A stretch of DNA of 64,000 nucleotides from Nemertoderma westbladi. Lineage: Eukaryota; Xenacoelomorpha; Nemertodermatida; Nemertodermatidae. Shown here one piece after another: positions 11,406 to 22,480 of the stretch. A model generated the notes under the pieces. It saw only the letters and a list, made by a program, of their open reading frames with translations. It did no database searches and was not told the DNA's origin. The position numbers were made by a program, and so were the translations under genes. The stretch spans positions 22,453 through 86,452 of the forward strand of contig JAUCBJ010007126.1 in the NCBI GenBank assembly GCA_032718475.1, given 5' to 3'. Position 1 is the stretch's first letter. Every line of letters begins with the position of its first letter.

Positions 11406-12486
11406 AATAAATAGGAACTTCAGCAGAGTTGAACAAGTTTGACTCTTCAATATAATTCTGACTATATAAATATATTGATATTGATGGCCAGCTGTACTTC
11501 CATGACATTTAATTAATAGTAAATAGTATTAATAGTTATAGTTCTAATAAAATATTAATGATCTATCTTATTATTGTGTACGTGTTTTTATTAAGGCAAA
11601 TCAGAATGGTAATTAACAAATAGATTTATAAAATAGTAGACAGTGTAATATATACATAAGCAGAGGATTTTATTCTTGTACGGTTAGTTTTCGATATCGG
11701 TAAATAGGTTAGGTACATTTATTTTGGGTTATTTAGGTTAGGTTATTTAGGTACAAGTTTTATTGATAGAAAGTTATGTGGAAAAGCCTGTGGATGTCCT
11801 GTTTCTCATAATCTAAGATTATATTTCTTTTCCATAGATTTCTGTCTTGGAAAGAAAGGTATTACTTTTTAGTAGAAGAGGGGTGTCGCCAAATTTAAAC
11901 ATTAATTTGTAAATAAGTATATAAAAAATGACACATTTAATTCCTTATAAGGGAAATGAGTTTCTTTTATATAGTATACTATATATCTTTGTTACAACAT
12001 GTTTGATATTAGGTGGATTGCAAACATGGATTTTACAATAAGAAACAGCCAATAGCAGGATGCTGTCTGTGTATTACCAACGCCAGGTAAAGCTGTATCT
12101 AGTAATGAGAACCAATGAAGTTCATCTGTTTTTAAAGCACTATGCTCTATAGTGAACTCAGAACAACAGTATATCAGGAATAATAACAAATTGGATATAA
12201 TCTTTTTTGTGTTCTACAATGTACATTTCTATAACAAGATGCAGATTCGAAAACATACATCGGCCAAAACACCACTACAATGCATTCATTGCTGGTTCCC
12301 TGCAACACAAAATCTCCACAGGCCGAGATAAGTTCGATTTTGTATTTTCCAAATTAATCTGCATAATTTATTTATAAGCTAACCAGAGACAACAGATCGA
12401 TAACGATAAGGAACCGCCCTTTTATGCAGCCAGTTATCTTAATGCGAATGAATTACAGCATATTTCCATTCAGATTTTCACCAGAC
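11406..12486. other. No supported gene
   Basis: AT-rich sequence without recognisable coding or RNA features. The short reverse frame at 11992-12189 has no motif. Confidence 0.4.
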
Positions 12487-14200
12487 GCTACTACTACTAC
12501 TACTAGTATCGGCATGCTGCATTGCAGCTGCATTTTTAAGAATGCTGTGCCGGCTTGTTGACAAAATTGCGCCGCCACAACTCCCTATCACCCATGACAT
12601 TTGATAGATCATCCGCATCTTCAAGGCCAGTGTCATTTAAGATGCGTCTCAAGAAAGTCATGGGCTGTCCACCATGCTTATTCACTCCATGAGGCTGCCA
12701 AAGTACAAGATTATGCACTGGCTGGTCCTCACGGCGAAAGCAATGTCCTGCAAAGCGGAGGCGATTTTGTTCTAGTGACAAGCTTGGGGGAACCAATGAG
12801 ACACCTCCAATGTTATATAGTGTCTGGTTGGAGATGTGTGCATTGTACTTGAAACAATGAACCCGGCGTAGCATTCTTGTGAATGTGCCATCCAGAGATT
12901 TGGTGTCCTCAGCAGTTAGAGCCCAGCATGGACCCCCATAGAGGAGTACTGGAACTACTGCTGCTCTAAATAATCGGACCTTAAGTTTCCGATTAATTCT
13001 CGGTGACTTCCAAATCCTGGAAAGCCTATTCAAGGCTGCCCCTTCCCCTTACGTATTCGAAGGTCCTCACCTGACTTCCGGATCCATGATCCCAGGTAAC
13101 AAAAGTCGTCCACAAACCATCCTTTGAGCTTATGCTCATCTGATCAGAGACTTGCTGAGAACTTTCAAAGTTAACTGTCAAAATTTTTGTCTTTCTGGAG
13201 TTAATAAAAAGACCAACACTAGAAGCAGCATGTTCTAATGAGCTGAGGAGCCGTTGGGCTCCCTCTAGTGATTCTGAGAGTACTCCTAAGTCATCAGCAA
13301 AGTGTAGATCAGTTAGGTACTTGGCAGGATTTCCTCGACTTCTGGATCCAGTAGGTGGAGTTATCATTACCCCATCATCATTATGATGATCTAAGGACAT
13401 GCGTAGAACATAGTCAACCACAATTATGAACAAGAATGGTGCAAGTGTGTCTGTCTCCCTGGAGGACGCCCCATAACACTTCAAATGGTTCTGTGTCACC
13501 ATCAACAGTAGACACAAATGTTGTCGAACCATTGTATACTGATCTGATTGCTGCAATAATTTCATCAGGAATCCCATATAATGAAAGTATGCTGAACATA
13601 CGTGAGCGGGAGACTGAATCAAAGGCCTTGAAGAAGTCAACAAAGATAACAGCCAGATGCCTGTCTTTCTTTTTTGATAACTCTTCAATTATCCTTCTAA
13701 GTGCCAAAATGGGTTCCATGGTCCCACGACCTTTACGGAACCCATTCTGACTTCCACGGAGCAGTCTCTCAATGGGATCCCTGATGCGATTTAATAGAAT
13801 TCTATTGTATAGCTTTGCAGCAATCGAGATCATTGAGATTCCCCGAAAAGAACCATAGAGTGTTAGGTTGCCCTTCTTGGGAACTGGCACCAACTTATTT
13901 GTTTTAATTTCTTGTGGGACACTTGTTGTTCGGTACATGTCTACTATGATGGGATAGATGAGCTTTAAACACTCAGGTATTTTAAAGACCTCAGGGGGAA
14001 CACCATCTACTGCACTGGCACGATTGGTCTTAATGCTCTTTGCAGCAGCCTTCACTTCTGCAAAGGAGATATCGCCAATGGGAATATCTGGGAGTACAGA
14101 CTCAGACACTTTTACTTCTATAAAGTTATCAGGCAATACCCTGTCATTATTGAGGAGCTTTTCAAAGTGGGCCTTCCAACCACTGAGGCGATCCATACCA
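12487..14200 (-). pseudogene. LINE-A ORF2, 5'-truncated copy (reverse)
   Basis: The reverse strand encodes most of the LINE-A reverse transcriptase. It starts in the linker before the RT domain (RLSGWKAHFEKLL), then FRGISMISIAAKLYNRIL and NGFRKGRGTMEPI, then VIFVDFFKAFDSV (first catalytic Asp) and GVLQGD. After a frame change near 13430 it reads DLHFADDLGVLSESLEG (FADD box). After another near 13030 it gives the C-terminal part through NVMGDRELWRRNF. The 3' terminus carries a TAC/AGT trinucleotide tail at about 12490-12506. Frameshifts make it non-functional. It is truncated at its 5' end near 14200, as is usual for LINE insertions, and lies head to head with the next copy. Confidence 0.85.
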
Positions 14201-14276
14201 GACGCGGATATCATATTGCCTCACAGCACACCGTTGTGGCTCGTGTCAATGAATAGTCAGAATGTTATATATTAAC

Positions 14277-15240
14277 AGGTCAGGTAGGGTATTCAGGTCA
14301 TTGATTAAGAAAACTTCCCACCTACATGCAGCATAAAGGAGGTGCCACCTGTGGCTGCATAGACCCTCTTACTAGGGCAAATCTGGTTCTCTAACTAGGA
14401 CCCCCTTCGTTCTGGGATAAGGACGCCCTTGGTCCTGGATTAAGGACCCATATACTTGGCTGCAGGGCTATATGGCCTGGCCAGGCAGATGGTGATCTAC
14501 CATGGCTGGTCAGGAGTAGAGTGTTCTCATGTCCAATTTGAGTTCACTTCACTGCGACCTGCTACTGGCAGAGGTTTACATGGCATATCCTAGCAGATGA
14601 GCTGTATTGCCAATGGTGGCTCATGTGCATCATAGTAGGTATGGGTGATGGGCCTCATATCTGACTCCACTGCGACAACCACCCTGTGGAATGGCAAACC
14701 AGGGTGTGGTATTATTCGGCAAAAAAGCACACCCAACCCCCACTATGGATTACAATAGTAATGCTGAGGTCTGGCACTAGAGCCAGCGGAATTTCCAGAT
14801 ATAATTGGCCTCACAGGCGTCAGTTATCTCCTGACTGAGCAGCCAACAATTCCGTGAGTCCATTTCCTAATGACCTTCCTGGCCCAAACCCTGTCTGCCT
14901 TGGCAGATAAGCTTTCTCTTAGCGTAGTGGGTATTCAAGAGCAAGACTGGACATACTGATGAGTTTCTGATTAAGGACATGTGGGGTGGTTGGTGAATTG
15001 CCACTTCCCATGTTCTGAAATAATGGCTAAGATGATTCCTAAAATGGTTCTGATTGTGTGCTATTCTCCAAAAAGTGTTGCCCCAGTAGAGGAATCCCCA
15101 GTGGGAATTTTCTACCACAATCTACAAGCAGCTTCTGATAAAGTGGATCAGCATGCATCCAAACATTCCAGGGAGACTTTAATGCAAGTGTGCATCAATC
15201 AACTACATCGCCCTGGGTCTATAGCAATAGTGTTAACCGA
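14277..15240 (+). mobile_element. LINE-A 5' region, interrupted copy, part 1
   Basis: Collinear with 39710-40985: a 5' untranslated stretch, then the region encoding the start of the endonuclease, with several internal deletions (for example near 14880 and 14950). It breaks at 15240 because another LINE is inserted there, and resumes at 16746. Confidence 0.8.
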
Positions 15241-16745
15241 TTAACATTATCATCAATTAACATTATATTTTAACAGCAACAACATTATAAATAAATATCA
15301 ATCGGGATTTAGATCTGGCTACTTTACAGATACTAGTCTAATGTTTGTTGACAACTTAATCAGGGATGCTATTGAAAATGGATGTTTAACTGGAATGTGT
15401 TATTCGACTTCAGCAAAGCATTTGACACAATCAATCATTCTCTCCTAATCCAGAAGTTTAAACTGTTGGGTTTCTCTGATCTAGCTAGCTACACAATGGT
15501 TGACTTCATATATATCTGGGCGGAAACAATTTGTCTGTCTTAATGGTACGTCCTCAAAACCGTTGAATGTCAACTACAGTTTTCCCCAGGGGTGTCTATC
15601 TTGGATCCTGATCTCTACACAGGAAATACAAATGATTATCCCCAAGCTATCAATATTATGGCTCCAATGTTTGCTGATATGATACAAATCTTATTCTTTC
15701 TGCTCCAGATGCTGAATCAATATCACAATCATTATCCGAGAATATGGAACGAACATTCAGTTGGTGTATGGAAAATCGACTGAGCATAAACCTCAAGAAA
15801 CTAAATTAATTTGTTTTGGAACCCACCAGCGGCTTGCAAGAGTGTTGGAACTCAGAGTTATGTGCAATGGGACGGTCCCTCCCAAGGAAAATGTAGTAAC
15901 GTACCTGGACTCTGAACTCGATGAAAACATTCAAACATAAATTAAAAAATCATTATATGGACAAAATACGTGCCGAGGAAGTTTCTTTATACACCTAATT
16001 GAGGAGTCCCTTAAATATACTATTTTAATCAGCAGCAACTATCATTTAGTACTAATTGATTTTATTTAATAACTAAATTTTATTAATTTATCAACCCTAA
16101 TTAAAATTTTGTAACCCTAACCTAATCTAAGACACTAGTCTGACAGAAGTAATTAATTATCGAGTGACTTTCTTACTCTCTTTATTTTAAACTACCCATT
16201 CAAATTTCCAAACTACCATTAATCGCAATGAATATCTTTATAATTAATTTGCGTCCAAACATTTACATTTTACTTTTAACCTCTGAGTCATCTCATTAAT
16301 CATTTTAAAACCATGTGTCCGATCATTATCATGAACCTTTTTGTTGTACTAATCTTAACTTTTATCCATTTTTATCAATTAATATATAAATATCAATTAA
16401 ACAATATTTAACCAATGCTATTTTAAATGCATTTTTACCAATGACTGACTACCTTATTACTTTTAGTTAGAGGATCCCCATGAAAATGAGACTCAGTCTC
16501 TTGTGGCTATCCTCGGCCGCCAAATAGTACATAGATTGCACTATCTTTATAGTTTAATGTGTAATTCCAGTTTGTGTAAATGTTTAAATATCGTACAGTA
16601 GGCCTACTGCAACTAGTATATTATATATTTTGTAACTGGTATTTTAAACTGTTGTACATTTTTAGTGTTGTTCTTGTTGTATGTATCATATACTTGTATT
16701 TTATCTATCATTTGGCGCCAATAAACAAGTTCAAGTTCAGTTCAC
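15241..16745 (+). mobile_element. CR1-like LINE, 5'-truncated insertion inside LINE-A
   Basis: Broken frames between 15290 and 15940 read NQYQSGFRSGYFTDTSL, then a damaged catalytic segment near 15400, then SYISGRKQFVCLNGTSS and FPQG. MFADM stands where FADDT is expected, followed by NRLSINLKK-like and TYLDSELD-like stretches. This is the order of a CR1-like reverse transcriptase. About 800 bp of AT-rich 3' DNA follows, with a hairpin at about 16470-16515 (gagac/gtctc inside gaggat/atcctc) and a terminal caagttcaagttcag tail at about 16725-16740. It is flanked by a ~38-bp duplication of LINE-A target sequence (15203-15240 and 16746-16785). Confidence 0.8.
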
Positions 16746-17000
16746 CTACATCGCCCTGGGTATATAGCGATATAGTGTTAAAACCAAAATTCCGTTCATC
16801 TTCAGGATTTCATCTCTAGAAATGGATTGTTTTCGGCTGGAACCCAGTTTAAAAAGCAAACTGGAAAGCTATGGACTCATAGTGGACTCAGTGGTCACAA
16901 GTCCCAGAGACTATATTATGTTTTGTGGGTATACAGGAGCTCTATACAAAATTGTTATGCATTTACACTTCGACTCTTCTCCAGTGATAATTGATATTTA
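16746..17000 (+). mobile_element. LINE-A interrupted copy, part 2
   Basis: Continues the endonuclease-coding segment of LINE-A, collinear with 40965-41205, after the insertion at 15241-16745. Homology stops just after the segment equivalent to the SSDH box. AT-rich DNA with a poly-A run near 17080 follows before the reverse LINE. Confidence 0.75.
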
Positions 17001-17106
17001 TTTCTTTCTGCTGGTTACATATACAAATTTTAACAAATACATATTAACAACATTAACCAATAAAATTTAACCAATATTAAAAAAAAAAAATGATAGTGTG
17101 AGACGA

Positions 17107-17154
17107 CCACCACAGAAGACTAATAGCCAGGCTAGTGCCGTCTTGCTGTGGTGG
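17107..17154 (-). other. Hairpin at the 3' end of the reverse CR1-like LINE
   Basis: Arms ccaccacag-aagac and gtctt-ctgtggtgg pair over about 14 bp with one bulge, around a loop holding a smaller tagcc/ggcta stem. The hairpin lies at the 3' side of the reverse-strand LINE, where such elements often carry a structure recognised by their reverse transcriptase. Confidence 0.55.
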
Positions 17155-17339
17155 CCAGAACCAACAGGGGGGGGGGAGGGGTGCCTGGAATTTCGAATGT
17201 AGGCCTATATTACCGAACACATACGCGTATGTATAGTGTAACGTAAATCAAACAGTTTAACTTCATTGTGGTTCGCATATATTTTAATTATAATTATTGG
17301 GATTATTACCTTTATTTTTGTATGATTGAATATTAAAAT

Positions 17340-19960
17340 TAACGGTAAATGTTATAGCTCTGAAAATAAGTGGTTTTTTAAGTTTGACGTAAAAGACGAT
17401 TTTGATTTTTTATTGCGTATCTCTAGTGGCACAGAATTCCAGATCGAGGGTCCTCGAAAACTCCTGATCTCTGTGAGGAAGTTAGGTGACATAGTGGTAT
17501 TGAGAAGTTGCCATGGGAAGTGCTGCGGGTAAGGTAGTTGTGGACTGAAGAACGTTTTTGGAATAGTTTACCGAGGGTGGAATTTGGGCTTATGGTTTTC
17601 GAATAAATATCGTATATGAAGGTGCAAACTGATAGTTCATAGAGTGTGTTAAGTGGTAAAATATTTAATTGTTTGTAAATGGGAATTGATGACGATCTGT
17701 CATACATCGTAAAATACAGCGTAAAAGTAATAGTAATGTAATACAGCGTAAAAGTTTATTGATTTTTGTACGTGGTTTCAGTGTGGTGGAATGTGTGCTA
17801 CCCCATACCAGGATCCCATAATTAACGTAGGGATGGATCAATGAAAAGTATAAGTATATGTCTGAGTATATGTAGAGGAAATATGTGCCTAAGTTTATAG
17901 AAAATTCCGCTGGATTTAGAAATTTTTTTGAGTACCTGATTTATATGTGTTTTCCACTTTAGTTTTGAATCTATCCAAATGCCTAAGTAATTTTGTGTTG
18001 TCTGTCTGTTTGATATCGGTGTTGTTAATTTTAAGTTGTAATCTGTTGTTATCGGTGGTAGTAGGAATAGGAAGGTTAGTAAATATGGTGTACTCAGTTT
18101 TCTTCAGGTTTAGTAATAGTTTATTTTCACGTAACCAGTCGCCGATTTTAGTTAATTCACTGTTTGTACTAGATATTAATGAGTGGATATCACGATGTGA
18201 GTTGAGTAGAGTTGTGTCGTCAGCGAAAAGTGTACTAAGTAAGTTTGTTGCTTTGGGTAAGTCATTAATAAAAAATGAGAAATAGTATGGGAGAGGACCG
18301 ATCCCTGGGGGACACCACAAATGATAGGGTAATAAAGTTGAATTAATGCCGTCGATGGAGACAAATTGTTTGCGATTATAGAGGAAACTAAAAATAAGTT
18401 GAAGGGGAAAGCCTCTGATACCATAGGTCTCAAGCTTATTAATAAGGATTTTGTGGTCTATGGTATCAAAGGCCTTTTTAAGGTCAATGTATAAGGCGCA
18501 TGTTGAATGATGGCAATCAAACATAGAGTTAATTTTTTCCGTTATAGATAGTAGTGCGTGAGAGGTGGTTGTTTTTGGTCTAAAGCCGTATTGAGATTCT
18601 GTAATTATGGAGTATTTGTTTAAGTAGGATTGTAATTGTTCATTAATTAATTGTTCTAGAATTTTGCTTAGTACTGGTAGTAATGATATAGGACGGTAAT
18701 TATTCGGGTCGGTAGGATCGTTTGATTAATGTAAAAGAATTCACTCTAGTATTTGAAATATGGCGTTGGGGGGATCGGGGTGTGCAAGTCAGTAAGGTAC
18801 TTTGGAGTTTAGTTCCAATGGTTGAAAAGTGTTCGTCGAATATTTCTGTAATTTGAGTTGGGTCTGATACAATTTGTGCGGAGGTATTCGTGTTTATAAT
18901 AAGTTTTTTGGGTGATGATTTAGAAGTTGTTTTGTGGAGTACAGTATTAATTATCGACCAAGTTTTGCGGGAAATTGTAATGTTGTTATCAAATTGTTGC
19001 ATATAATATTTTTTTTCGGCAATTTTTAAGGTTTTTGTGAGATGATTACGATAGTTGGTAAAACATTTACGGTTGGTTTCAGTTCGGTTTTTTAAATAGT
19101 TCCTGTATAATTTGTATTTAGTTTTGATTGATTTGAGTAGACTTTCAGTGATCCATGCTTTGAGGGGCCGAGTTTTGTGTGTATATGATTTTGAAGGGAT
19201 ATGAGAGGAGCAAATGTTGGTGAGATTATCGTAAAAACAGTCAAACTTTGAGGTGATGGGTATTGATTTATCGGTGTAGGACCAGTTGGAGGGTTTATTA
19301 ATGTCACGAAGGAAAGAAGATTTATCAAGTTTTGAATAGTCGAAAGTGGGGCGTGGTTTAGGTGCATTGAAAATACAGCTAAATTTTTGTAAAATGATAA
19401 ATGTTGCGTGGTGATCTGAATCACCTATTTTTCAGTTAAAAGTACCCGCATAGGAAACTGAGGTGGGTTATATTGGTAATTATGTGGTCTATCAGTGTTT
19501 CTGAGTTACGTTTTGGGTCAATTCGAGTGGCATGGTTTATAAGGTTTATATAACTTTTCTGTATTTGGTTGTTGTTTGTTTTCAGTAGGTCAATGTTGAT
19601 GTCTCCTGTAATAATGGTGTTTAGGTTATTTTCTGTTAGTTTGGTTAAAGTAGAGTCCAGTAGAGCGATGTAGTCGGTGGGTGTGACGGAGTCTGTGCGG
19701 TAGATGGTGCCAATAACAAGCGATTTTGAACGCGGGCGGGCAATTTTTATCCATGAATTTTCGAGACCAGGGATTTGGAACTCTGCACATTCAGACACCG
19801 CTAGAGATTCACTAACATAAATGGCGGTTCCTCCACGTCTAGAATTTCCTGTTGATCGGTTATGAACAATTGGAAGATGGTAACCATCAATTTTAAAAAA
19901 ATGGAGACGAGTATCTTCGTTGAAAAATGTTTCGGTGAATGTCAGAACTTCAAATTTGTA
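17340..19960 (-). pseudogene. CR1-like LINE ORF2 (reverse), frameshifted
   Basis: Read on the reverse strand, it starts with endonuclease pieces (IKIARPRSKSLVIGTIYR, then TIITGDINIDLL, then LIDHIITN; 19436-19800). It continues through the linker (18700-19424) to a reverse transcriptase segment (17916-18524) with YIDLKKAFDTIDHKIL, a degraded PPGIGPLPYYF in place of PQGSVLGP, and the FADDTTLL catalytic box. The C-terminal region at 17423-17707 reads YKQLNILPLNTLYELS. The protein end lies near 17345. At least four frame changes or stops show a dead copy. With the ORF1 upstream at 20133-20468 it is close to full length. Confidence 0.85.
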
Positions 19961-20132
19961 ATTTAAACTATTTAAAAAGAGATTTATTGCGTCAAAATTA
20001 AAAGATAAGCTAAAACAATTTAGGTGGAAAACTGAAAAGGGTTGCTTTTTTGAGTCCGCAAAATCGATTTGAAAAGTTTGGGGAGTGTATGAACCTTTGT
20101 CAAAGCTGTATTGCCGGGGGCTTTTTATCTAG

Positions 20133-20468
20133 TCAGTGGTATATGTTTACGTGGCTGAAGGGGATTTCTAATTTGGATGTTAAACCCTCGACAATTGATT
20201 GGAAGTCGTCCCGTGTTTTCTCTGTCTCAGGAACGCCGTGGATTAATATATTATGCCTGGGAACATATTGTTCAAAGGAGTCATTTTGCGTTCGTAGACG
20301 TTCGTTTTCTGTGCGTAGATCTTCGATTTCTTTGGTTAGCTTGGGGATAGAGCACGTTTGCGATTTTAGAACCTGGAGGTCCTCCTGTATCTCGTCAAGA
20401 ACATTAAGTTTCTCGAGTTTCCCCATTATTGTGTCTCTAGCATCTTTCCATGCGGTGGGAGTGCCCAT
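20133..20468 (-). pseudogene. CR1-like LINE ORF1 (coiled-coil protein), partial
   Basis: A 111-codon reverse frame with a predicted coiled coil (about residues 15-65, EIEDLRTENERLRTQN) followed by NILIHGVPETEKTRDDF. That last signature marks ORF1 nucleic-acid-binding proteins of L1/Tx1- and CR1-like elements. It lies directly upstream of ORF2 on the same strand. The frame runs to its end at 20133 with a short aberrant tail, so the C-terminal part is missing or frameshifted. Confidence 0.7.
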
Positions 20469-20607
20469 TGTGATGTGAAGTAATTTTTGTTTAGCTGACA
20501 GAGTTTGTTTGATTGTAGCTGATAATGACAGAAAAACTGTCTGATACTCGATGTAAAGTCTGAAAAGACCTACTGGTACCTATTACAATACTAACTACCG
20601 GTACCTG

Positions 20608-21171
20608 AACATGCTGACAGGTGGCAAAGATGTCATATATGGAAGCATTCACAGAAGCAGTTAAGTTAGCAGCTGCAGAAACAGTTCCTGCACACTCTCG
20701 AAACAGAAAAAGGCCCCTGGACTGACCACAACATTCTAAAGCATCGAAATGACCTCTATAAGGCGCAGAAAGAGTCCCGACTAATGCAGACTACAGTGGC
20801 CAAGAATGCAGTTAAGGCTGCATCTAGGTCCCTGAACAAGCAGTTAATCTACAGGAGCTTATAAACCAACATGTTGATGTCATCAATGATGCTGATGACA
20901 GCAGGCAATGATCCCAGGCATGCAAATCGGACTTGCTGACTGGGTAGAAAAGCCAACCAACCACCAAGGTTAAGGCAGAATCACCAGCCAATCGCCTCAA
21001 TGGTTGGAAGGCCCACTTTGAAAAGCTCCTCAATAATGACAGGGTATTTATTGCCTGTTAACTTTTAGAAGTAAAACTATCTGAGTCTGTGTACTCCCAG
21101 ATATTCCCATTGGCGATATCTCCTTTGCTGAAGTGAAGGCTGCTGCAAAGAGCATTAAGACCAATTGTGCC
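20608..21171 (+). mobile_element. LINE-A interrupted copy, part 3
   Basis: Collinear with about 41340-41930, the linker between endonuclease and reverse transcriptase, with small deletions and stops. About 150-190 bp of LINE-A between part 2 and part 3 is missing, so the reverse CR1-like LINE entered with a deletion or through a rearrangement. It ends abruptly at 21171, where a piggyBac-like MITE begins. Confidence 0.75.
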
Positions 21172-21173
21172 AC

Positions 21174-21672
21174 ATCACAAACCCGTATAATGCAAGTAAC
21201 AAGATAAGACAATCAATTGACATATTTTATGGATTTCAAAGATGTCTCGTTAGATTTCCATTCATTCTATTGAATTCAGAAACCCCATAAACCTGTAAAA
21301 TAAGTTGCCACATTCTATTGGCACCCGCCGAAAAAAACAAGTTTGAAATTTCTAGCATATTTTATATGTATTTCATCGAATTGCAAACACCTAAAAACCG
21401 ATGTAACTCAAAAAATAGTGGTGTTACAAATCATATTTCAGGAAAAGTAATTTTCAAAAAAACGTCTCAAAAACAGTGCTAAATTAGGTTTAAAAAATGG
21501 TGCTATAACTCGAAAAGTTCTCAATATTCTTAAAAACTGTTTTCACTACTAAGAAAGCAATAGATTTTTAGGAAAAGTCATAAAATTGCAGATTCCCAAC
21601 TGCATTTGTTTCATAAAAAGAAAAATCTACGGGGGTCATATTAACACCTCCCCCCGGGTTTAATAGGGTTAA
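21174..21672 (+). mobile_element. piggyBac-like MITE, left-truncated copy
   Basis: Homologous to 35480-35889. The right end (gggtttaataggg followed by TTAA at 21669-21672) matches the right end of the complete copy. The left ~190 bp are absent. No coding region. Confidence 0.65.
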
Positions 21673-22229
21673 GGATGCAAAGTAGATAGCTGCCCCCCTG
21701 GAACTTCCTTCAAAGCATTCATGCAGAAATTAAATCTCATAGCCATTTTGTTGGGTTAGAAACTGTTAGCGGAATATTAACCACAGTGGAAGCATTTCCA
21801 CTACTCATTCCCATCTACCCCAGTAGTATAGCTAACTCCCAATTTAAAATAAACAATATCCCCAAATTAATCAACATTATTAATAAGGCCAAGTGGTTTC
21901 AACAATTACAGACCAAGATAATTTTGTTTTCGTAACATATTATTAGTGCAATCAATCGGCAAGCTTATCAACCTCTCCATTCTCAACTTTTATCAGCCAT
22001 AATCGAACCAGAATTATAGTTATCCCACTAAATTTCACCTTCTTCACCTTTGTCCTATATATTGTACATTCTTCACCCTTATCATTCAGTTATCAATTAC
22101 TGTGTTTGGTGTCATTACGGTAGGTCTACTTATCAGGCATTATTGTAGACTTATCAGGCTCCATTGTTGTACTTTATTTTGACGTTGGCTGGATCTGTGG
22201 TGCTATAGGATATATAGAATATTACATAG
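21673..22229. other. No supported gene
   Basis: AT-rich sequence with no recognisable motif on either strand. Confidence 0.4.
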
Positions 22230-22480
22230 GAAATATCGGAAACTTAAGGTTTGATTATTTAGAGCAGCATTAGAACCACTACTCCTATGAGTCCATGCTG
22301 GGCTCTAACTGCTGAGGACACCAAATCTCTGATGGCACACAAGAATGCTGCATTGGCTTCTGTGTAAAGTACAAAACACATATCCAACCAACCACTATAT
22401 AACATTGTAGGTGTTTCATTGTTCCCCCAAAGCTTGATTCTTTGAACAGCGCCACCTCTGCTTCGATATTCATTGTTATG
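22230..22480 (+). pseudogene. LINE-A C-terminal remnant
   Basis: Nucleotide similarity to 3075-3310 (the KLKVRLFRAA..PVLLYG..CWALTAEDTKSL region and the part following) with many small deletions. It is an old, highly decayed copy. Confidence 0.7.
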
